From assembly GCA_013306675.1 (NCBI GenBank), contig JABLUY010000106.1, forward strand, positions 54,499-118,498: DNA of 64,000 nucleotides, in the 5' to 3' direction. Below, piece by piece: positions 58,554-64,000 of this stretch. Made by a program: the position numbers and the translations under genes. This DNA is from Thraustochytrium sp. TN22. Its lineage: Eukaryota; Sar; Bigyra; Thraustochytrida; Thraustochytriidae. Each line of letters opens with the position of its first letter. The stretch's first letter is position 1. A model generated the notes under the pieces. That model searched no databases. It saw only the letters and a program-made list of their open reading frames with translations, and was not told where the DNA came from.

Positions 58554-59453
58554 TTACGCGCCCTTCTTGTCGTCGTCATCGTCGTCGTCGTCGTCATCGT
58601 CGTCATCGTCATCGTCACTGTCGTCCTCGTCGTCGTCATCGAGCTCGTCGAGCTCGTCGTCAGGGGCGCCCTCCAGGAAGAGGTCCTCCTCGATATCGCC
58701 CTCGTCCCACTCCTCGCGGTCGGCATCGTCGTCGTTTGTGGCGGTGCCGGCGGCGATGGCGTTGGCGCGGTCCAGCGCCTGCTTCTCGAACCACTGGCGG
58801 CCCGTCAAGTCGGCGTCCGGTTTGGCGGCATGTGGCACGCGACCCTGATCAGGGTTCTCGGCCTCGCGCTGCGCGCGCATCTCTGCAATGAACTTGGCCT
58901 CCCAGGCCCCGAAGGACTCCGGGGTCACAGGCGTGCCGTCGACGACCCGCGGTCGGTCAGAGTCGCTCTCGGCGCCATTGCTGTCGTCGCTGTCGCCGCG
59001 ATCGCGGCGTACACGCGCGGCCTCTTCCTCGCGAGCGCGGGACTCCTCCGCCTCGATCTTGCGTTGGCGTAATGCGTGCATGCTCTCGTCCGTATGGTCG
59101 CGGTTGTTCTCCACCAGCCAGTCCTTGATCACTTCGGACAGCTGGAAGATCATGGGCATGCCCATGAGCGCGTCCACCTCGGCCAGCGCGCGCTCACGCA
59201 GCTCGTCGCAGTGCTTTTGCTTGAGCCCGCGCAGCGGCGTCACCTCAATCTCCGGCGCCGCTTCCGGGTAGTCCGCCGGCAGCGAGAACTTGGCCTCAAC
59301 GCCCACCTTGTTCTCCTCGTCAGCCTCCTCGCCCGGCACCGGCATCAGCTTGAGCGCAACCACGCGCGGGCCCTCGCCCACCAGCTCGTAGTCGCCCACG
59401 AAGATGGCTTCGAGCGCCTCCAGCTCCAGCTGCTGCTCCTCATCGTGATCCAT
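58554..59453 (-). CDS. RWDD1/Gir2-type RWD-domain protein (DFRP2)
   Basis: This is 299 residues from the ATG at 59453, intronless. Residues about 5-115 form an RWD domain (L-E-L-E-A-L-E-A-I-F, Y-P-E-A-A-P-E-I-E-V, then V-I-K-D-W-L). A charged helix follows, then the diagnostic G-T-P-V-T-P-E-S-F-x-x-W-E-A-K-F and L-T-G-R-Q-W-F-E, which match RWDD1 (DFRP2 C-terminal region). Yeast Gir2 and human RWDD1 bind the DRG/Rbg GTPases and, through the RWD domain, compete for Gcn1, linking translation stalls to the GCN2 response. The family's acidic tail is extreme here, ending in about 16 consecutive Asp residues before K-K-G-A. Neighbouring RPL32 is also translational, which may be chance. Confidence 0.88.
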   Translation of the reverse strand: MDHDEEQQLELEALEAIFVGDYELVGEGPRVVALKLMPVPGEEADEENKVGVEAKFSLPADYPEAAPEIEVTPLRGLKQKHCDELRERALAEVDALMGMPMIFQLSEVIKDWLVENNRDHTDESMHALRQRKIEAEESRAREEEAARVRRDRGDSDDSNGAESDSDRPRVVDGTPVTPESFGAWEAKFIAEMRAQREAENPDQGRVPHAAKPDADLTGRQWFEKQALDRANAIAAGTATNDDDADREEWDEGDIEEDLFLEGAPDDELDELDDDDEDDSDDDDDDDDDDDDDDDDKKGA

Positions 59454-59965
59454 CGCGCCGCGCCGCCGCGCCGCCGCGCTCCGCGCCGCCGTCCGCCGCC
59501 GTCCGCCGCCGCAGCCCTGTCGCCGCCGCCGCCGCTGCAGCCGCCGCCGCCGCCGCCGCCGCGCGCGCCGCCTCGCCGCCTCGAGCGCAACTCGGTTTCT
59601 GCCGGTGGCGGGCGACGGCGCCAGCAGCGCCAACTTGAAGGGCGCGAACGAGGACTCGGACGACGACCGCGGCCAGGCCACCACGACCTCGAGGCCGACC
59701 CCGAGAACTTCTCCGAGGATGACGACCCGCGGCCAGGCTCGAGGCCGACCTCGAGGACGACCATTACGCGCCGACGGCCTCGTGAGACGATGCGAAGGCC
59801 TCTTCAAGTTCGTCATTTCGATCAAACTCGAAGCAAGTCGGGAGATGGTCAAAGCAAGGGCAACACGAACACGATATTTCCTTCTCTAGCTAGAAGTAGG
59901 CCGTCTACGCAGCGCAGCGCAGTGCAGCGCAGTGCAGAGCTTGCTGCCAGAACTGCCACCAGAGA
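59454..59965. promoter_or_regulatory. Upstream region of the RWDD1-type gene
   Basis: This 512-bp region has CCG tracts (59455-59575) and an imperfect roughly 55-bp duplication around GACGACC-CGCGGCCAGGC and TCGAGGCCGACC (59660-59765). A GCAGCGCAGTGCAGC repeat lies near 59910-59940. No gene is supported. Confidence 0.4.
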
Positions 59966-61828
59966 TCAAACTCGAGCAAGGAGAAGGAGCGCAGGCATGA
60001 AAAGGCCGGCCATGAGGGACGAGGCAGGGCTCGTGGAGGTCGGCGAGGAGGTCGGCAGCAGCGTGGGCGAGGCCGTGGGCGAGGCCGTGAGGGTGACAAA
60101 GTCCGGGCCGCCAGTGGCGGCGCGCGTGCAGACGTCCATGTCCGCGGCGACCGTGCCGGAGGCGGCCACCACGACCTCAAAGACGGAGATAGTGGAGCTG
60201 ACGGCGCCGGAGGCGATGAGGAGCGGCTTGCCACTGGGCGACTCGTCGCCGCTGACAAAGTACATGGCCTCCGGGTCGATCATGGCGACTGCCGCGGCGG
60301 TGCAGTCCTCGCCGGCGTTGAAGACAGCGTTGAGCGAGTGAAAGACCGGTGCCAGCGGGTTGGAGATGTCGTACACAGCGATGAGGCCCGGGCGCTCCAG
60401 GCCGACGAAGGCGAGCTTCATGCCGCCGACGTCCGCGAGCGCGAGCGACTCGGTTTCCGAGCCCTTGGACTTGGAGCGCTCCTCGGAGTTGAGCGCGCCG
60501 TCCTTGATGTTGAAGAAGGGGTCGGCCAGCTCAATCATCTTTGACGCCAGCTGGTTGCCAGAGTCAAAGACCAGAGCGCCCGTGCTGGCGTCCATGACTG
60601 CGAAACTGCGACCGCCGTTCATGAAGATCTCCGTGTACTTGCCGTCGGCCGTCATGGTGCCAGTGCTGCGCTCCTTGAGCTTGGCGTTGGCCGCCGCGGA
60701 GATGGTGGCCTGCGGTACCGCCGAGGTGAAGTCGTCGCTGCTCAGGTCCTTGATTTGCAGGTTAGTGTCCTCCTCGACCGCGGTCTGGTCGCCCTCGTTC
60801 GCCATGACGATGTAGGTCTTGCCTTCGTACGTCACCGTCTTGATGGTGTCCGGCTGGTAGATGCCCTTGAGGCCGGCGTAGGTCTCCAGCTCGTGGCTGT
60901 CATCGTTCGTAATGTCGATGGAATTGGACGCCAGGCTGTGGTCCTTGAAGCCGATCGGCATAATGCGAACCGGCTCGGCCGTCAGGTCAGGCGTCGTCTC
61001 AGTGTTTCCCGCGTAAACAAGGAAGAGATTGGACTCCTGGCAGATCACGTAGACCTCGTAGTCGCCGTTGCTGTCCGCCTCGCTGTACGTGATGAACTCC
61101 GGCTCAAAGTACATGATATAGCGCGTCATATTGAAGTCATTGCCGAGGCCGTCGCTCGGATCCAGCGTACCGGCCAGCGGCGCCGTCCCGGTCAGCACGA
61201 GGTCCTCCAGGTGGCTGTGCGAAACCTCGTACGTGTCCTCGTCCGTGAAGTCGGTGGCGCACACCTGCGTCACGCCTCCGAAGACGTCCACGCCGTCCGG
61301 CTCGCCCTCGTTCGCGCTGTACAGGCAGTGGTAGCCCGGGCCGAAGCTCACGTGGTCCGGCATCGGGTTGCCCGTGGTCACCACGCTGATCATCTCCTTG
61401 GTCTCCGTGCTGTAAAAGTAGATGAACCCCGGGTCCGTCTGCGGGTCCGCCGCCACGGCGATCGCCATCACCTTGTCGTGCGGGTTGTACGCAACCGAGT
61501 TCGGTGTGCCGACCACCGGGATGCTCTGGTCATACACAATTGTGTTGGAGTCTGTCAGGTTGTAAATGTCCACGTTGCCATCCGGCGAGCTCGCCATCCA
61601 GATCTGCGCCAGGTCTTTGTCGTAGTAAAAGTACTCTGCGCGGTCCTCCTCGGCACTCGCGAAGCGCGAGTTCACCTCATAGTGGTCCAGCACAGACAGG
61701 AACACGAAGTTCTCCGTGGCGGCGTTCTGTGCGTAACTCGCGCCTGCAGACGGCGTCGTCACCTCCACGGCGCCAGAGGCCGCGCTGGCCAGGGCCACCA
61801 CGGCCGCCAAGGATCGGAGCGCCTGCAT
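59966..61828 (-). CDS. Secreted choice-of-anchor-I/LVIVD-type beta-propeller protein, probable GPI anchor
   Basis: This is 620 residues from the ATG at 61828 (M-Q-A-L-R-S-L), which starts a good signal peptide (A-A-V-V-A-L-A-S-A-A-S-G-A). A second ATG 22 codons upstream would bury it. The body resembles the choice-of-anchor-I family (animal mesenchyme-specific cell-surface glycoprotein and bacterial relatives): a beta-propeller with W-M-A-S-S-P-D-G-N-V-D-I-Y, T-Y-I-V-M-A-N-E-G-D, F-M-N-G-G-R-S-F-A-V-M-D, L-A-F-V-G-L-E-R-P-G-L-I-A-V-Y-D-I-S-N-P and D-E-S-P-S-G-K-P-L-L-I-A-S-G-A-V-S. Near the end a T-A-S-P-T-x-x-P-T linker and a hydrophobic C-terminus (L-F-M-P-A-L-L-L-L-A) suggest GPI anchoring. 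It acts outside the cell; its ligand or enzymatic role is unknown. Confidence 0.8.
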   Translation of the reverse strand: MQALRSLAAVVALASAASGAVEVTTPSAGASYAQNAATENFVFLSVLDHYEVNSRFASAEEDRAEYFYYDKDLAQIWMASSPDGNVDIYNLTDSNTIVYDQSIPVVGTPNSVAYNPHDKVMAIAVAADPQTDPGFIYFYSTETKEMISVVTTGNPMPDHVSFGPGYHCLYSANEGEPDGVDVFGGVTQVCATDFTDEDTYEVSHSHLEDLVLTGTAPLAGTLDPSDGLGNDFNMTRYIMYFEPEFITYSEADSNGDYEVYVICQESNLFLVYAGNTETTPDLTAEPVRIMPIGFKDHSLASNSIDITNDDSHELETYAGLKGIYQPDTIKTVTYEGKTYIVMANEGDQTAVEEDTNLQIKDLSSDDFTSAVPQATISAAANAKLKERSTGTMTADGKYTEIFMNGGRSFAVMDASTGALVFDSGNQLASKMIELADPFFNIKDGALNSEERSKSKGSETESLALADVGGMKLAFVGLERPGLIAVYDISNPLAPVFHSLNAVFNAGEDCTAAAVAMIDPEAMYFVSGDESPSGKPLLIASGAVSSTISVFEVVVAASGTVAADMDVCTRAATGGPDFVTLTASPTASPTLLPTSSPTSTSPASSLMAGLFMPALLLLARV

Positions 61829-62538
61829 TTGCGCTCTCTTTCCTTCTCTTCTCGCCTCTTCTTCTCTTCTGAATTGTGTTTCGATTTTGGCCATGCCTCG
61901 CGCGCCGTCCGGCCGGCCAGCCAGACACAGAATCTACCTCGCGATGCACAAACTTCCAGGCCAAGCCCAAACTCGGATGCGCGGATCTAGCTGCAGAGTG
62001 CAAACCGAGCGCTACAGACGAGCGCAGAGCGCGGGCCGAGCGCAGCCTGCCTGCGCTCCGTGTCCCGAGCGCGCCTCGAGCCGGGCCGCATCTTGGCGCA
62101 TCTTGGGCTTGACTTCGGTCCCCTTCTCGGCATACCTTCACATTTGCTGCTCTTTGCCTTGTGGGGCGCTTGCGGACCCGGGAGTCTTGTCATGGTTGCT
62201 TCGCATGTGTGTGAGGCTGCGGTATCGAGAGCAGATCGAGGCGCCCATCGCATCTTGGGCACCTACGAGCGAGGTTTGGTCGCATCTTGTGGGCGCGCCG
62301 CGTGGCCCGAGTCTTGGTGGCGCTGCCAGTCACGATGGCCATGATGGAAAGAACAAGCAGGGCTGACGTGTGCACTGCTCTAAGAAGTTCGCGCCCCCCA
62401 AAGAATGCGAACCACGCGCAAGCGCGAAAATGGAGAGAGAGCGAGAGAGAAAATGCATTCGGCTCGACTCGTGATCGTGCGCGCTCACGCCAGTCACTTG
62501 CGCGCGGTCGAATCGCGCGCGCGGGGGCGAGGCAAAGC
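61829..62538. promoter_or_regulatory. Divergent promoter region with four GCATCTTG copies
   Basis: This 710-bp region separates the choice-of-anchor-I (-) and pseudokinase (+) genes. The octamer GCATCTTG occurs at 62088, 62098, 62250 and 62282, all in the same orientation. An AGAGAGAGCGAGAGAG stretch is at about 62431-62448. No gene is supported. Confidence 0.5.
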
Positions 62539-63720
62539 ATGGACCGCGTGCGGGGCCCGCTGACGCGATGCGGCGGCTGCGATCGCTACGTGTGCTGTTG
62601 CAAGACTGGAGCTGACGACGCGGCGCTCGGGGAGCACGTGGCAGGCAACCTGGTGTCTTCGTACGCGGCGCGCAAGAGCCTCCGGCTTGGCGACTTCGAC
62701 GTTGCGAGGGGACAGGTCATCGCGAGAGGGGACTTCTGGGAGGCACGCGTCGTGCGCCTGCGCGACGGCGCTGGGGGCGCGCTGAGCGCCTCGCGGCCCT
62801 TCGTGCTCAAGTCTACGCGTGGCGCGAGCGCCGTGCGGGCGCTGGCGCAAACCTCGCATGTGGAGAGCGAGCGAGAGGTGCTGGAACGCCTGAGCGAGCG
62901 CGACCCGCGCATCGTCCGGCTCTTTGCGCACTTTTTCGAGGCGAGCGCCTCGCGTTGGCACCTCGTCCTGGAGCACGTTCCCGGCGGCACGCTGGAGGCG
63001 CGCATCGCAGATTGCGGCGCGCTCGACGTGGAGGACATCAAGTTCTACGCAGCGCAAACGATTCTCGCGGTTCGCTTCCTGCGCCAGCAGGGTGTGCTGC
63101 ACCGGGATATCAAGCCGGCCCATCTACTGCTCACGGAGCGCGGCCACCTCAAGCTGACGGGCTTCACCTACGCGAAGCGCTTGCGCGCCGGCGAACGCGC
63201 TTACACACTGGTCGGGACGGTCAACTACATGGCGCCGGAGGTAATGCAGGGGGCTCGCACCATGCCGACGGTGCGCGGGGCCGATGGCCAGGACGGCTAC
63301 GACGGCTACGACGGCGCCGTGGATTGGTGGTCGGTGGGTGCCTGCGTGTACGAGATGGCGCAGGGTGCGGCACCCTTCTCGAATCGTCCGTCCGTCGCAG
63401 AGCAGATGCGCGGTCTGGACGACTTGCTCGCAGGCAAGCCGCTCCAGCGTATTCGCCGCTGCGTCGATAACCGCGTCTGGGACCTTGTCACGAGCTTCAT
63501 GGACGTGAACGTTGCGAAGCGGCAAGCTTATGCAGAGGGCGCCGCGGTCAAGGCCCTCCCATTGTTCCGCTTTTACCGCCGCGAGCGTTTTGACTGGGCT
63601 TCTTTTGACGCCGTGGAGGCGTGTCCGCCGGCGCCTTTTATTCCGCTGCCAGTTCCGGCCGATCGGCCTGCTGCCCATTACCCGCCGCTGCCGGATGTGG
63701 GCCGGCTCGCGCCGTTGTGA
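62539..63720 (+). CDS. AGC/PKA-like protein kinase domain, probable pseudokinase
   Basis: This is 393 residues from the ATG at 62539. A Cys-rich N-terminus (C11, C14, C19-21) precedes a kinase domain. Present: F-V-L-K91 (VAIK Lys), E111 in the C-helix, H-R-D (188-190), M-A-P-E (231-234) and V-D-W-W-S-V-G (261-267), the last typical of AGC kinases. Changed: the metal-binding Asn after HRD is His195 (I-K-P-A-H), and DFG reads G-F-T (208-210), removing the Mg2+-binding Asp. The glycine loop is also weak (A-R-G-D-F-W-E-A). The fold looks intact, but catalysis is unlikely by the usual rules, so a scaffold or allosteric role is inferred. The C-terminal part (R-F-D-W-A-S-F-D followed by a Pro-rich tail) resembles the AGC C-tail. 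A short Q-D-G-Y-D-G-Y-D-G insert lies before DWW. Confidence 0.8.
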   Translation: MDRVRGPLTRCGGCDRYVCCCKTGADDAALGEHVAGNLVSSYAARKSLRLGDFDVARGQVIARGDFWEARVVRLRDGAGGALSASRPFVLKSTRGASAVRALAQTSHVESEREVLERLSERDPRIVRLFAHFFEASASRWHLVLEHVPGGTLEARIADCGALDVEDIKFYAAQTILAVRFLRQQGVLHRDIKPAHLLLTERGHLKLTGFTYAKRLRAGERAYTLVGTVNYMAPEVMQGARTMPTVRGADGQDGYDGYDGAVDWWSVGACVYEMAQGAAPFSNRPSVAEQMRGLDDLLAGKPLQRIRRCVDNRVWDLVTSFMDVNVAKRQAYAEGAAVKALPLFRFYRRERFDWASFDAVEACPPAPFIPLPVPADRPAAHYPPLPDVGRLAPL

Positions 63721-64000
63721 TGATGATTGTAAGTGTCCTTCATTTAGGCTAGCTAACTTAGGCCTCGAAGTTGGAGATGAGAAGTAGGAAAGCTGGGGAA
63801 TTGCCGCGTTCATCAGAACGCGACTGTGCGAGAATCCAGCCGTGCTGCACAAAAGTCATACGCTCTGAGCCTTGCGCTTGTGTGCCCTTCACGGCGAGGC
63901 GATTTCGCCATTCTCGGGAAAGGGATTCAGGTAAACCACAGCGACCACAATATCCCAATCACACCTCTATGCTTACTCGTATCCGCCTACCACGCGGGGG
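63721..64000. other. 3' flank of the pseudokinase gene to window end
   Basis: A 280-bp AT-richer segment with a GGCTAGCTAA word near 63748. No gene is visible. Confidence 0.4.

Overview
This window is nuclear DNA from a GC-rich, gene-dense, intron-poor eukaryote, most likely a unicellular protist or alga. Four things point to this. It encodes eukaryote-only machinery: the spliceosome subunit SF3B3, ribosomal protein eL32, the peroxisomal import receptor PEX5, a cyclin, an RWDD1-type protein and a MATH-BTB protein. Spliceosomal GT-AG introns can be read directly (three coding introns and one likely 5'UTR intron), with GTAAGT/GTATGT donors and a CTGAC/CTAAC branch site about 30-40 nt before the acceptor. 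There are no operons or Shine-Dalgarno sites. Trinucleotide, homopolymeric-Asp and minisatellite repeats are plentiful. A GC-rich marine alga or heterotrophic protist (for example a haptophyte or stramenopile) fits, but I cannot fix the lineage from sequence alone.

Layout. 1-9.7 kb: tail of a SAP-domain protein, a TrpF-like TIM barrel (-), a RUS/DUF647 membrane protein (+), a MATH-BTB-SAP protein (+) and a degenerate EF-hand protein (+). 10-15 kb: a giant acidic, repeat-rich RING-finger protein (-). 15.8-17.6 kb: a membrane-anchored lipase-3-like protein whose nucleophile serine is glycine (+). 17.6-23 kb: an 809-N assembly gap, then a TIR-like plus kinesin-light-chain TPR protein with 27 intact 42-residue repeats, 18 of them almost identical (+). 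23.5-24.9 kb: a cyclin (-). 24.9-31 kb: about 6 kb without a convincing gene. 31-36 kb: a small two-TM protein (+), a spliced coiled-coil protein (-) and a 932-residue polytopic VTT-like membrane protein (+). 36.3-40.1 kb: SF3B3 (-). 41.2-44.8 kb: a secreted unknown (+) and an SLC10-type Na+/organic-anion symporter (+). 45.4-48.3 kb: a four-module ACBP-ACBP-fatty-acyl reductase-SDR enzyme (-). 48.6-53.3 kb: an interval bounded by 16-bp inverted repeats with related subterminal motifs, a candidate decayed DNA transposon. 54.5-58.3 kb: PEX5 (-, three exons) and RPL32 (+) sharing a divergent promoter with a telobox-like element. 58.5-63.7 kb: RWDD1/Gir2-like (-), a secreted choice-of-anchor-I protein (-) and an AGC-like pseudokinase (+).

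The genes are mostly unrelated housekeeping and lineage-specific genes, as expected for a protist chromosome. Two thematic links are possible: acyl metabolism (the ACBP-reductase fusion, PEX5-dependent peroxisomes, the lipase-like protein) and translation (RPL32, the RWDD1-type protein). The most unusual items are the homogenised TIR-like/TPR array, the ACBP2-FAR-SDR fusion, two probable pseudoenzymes (a kinase with DFG changed to GFT and a lipase with Ser changed to Gly), and the inverted-repeat-bounded 4.7-kb element.
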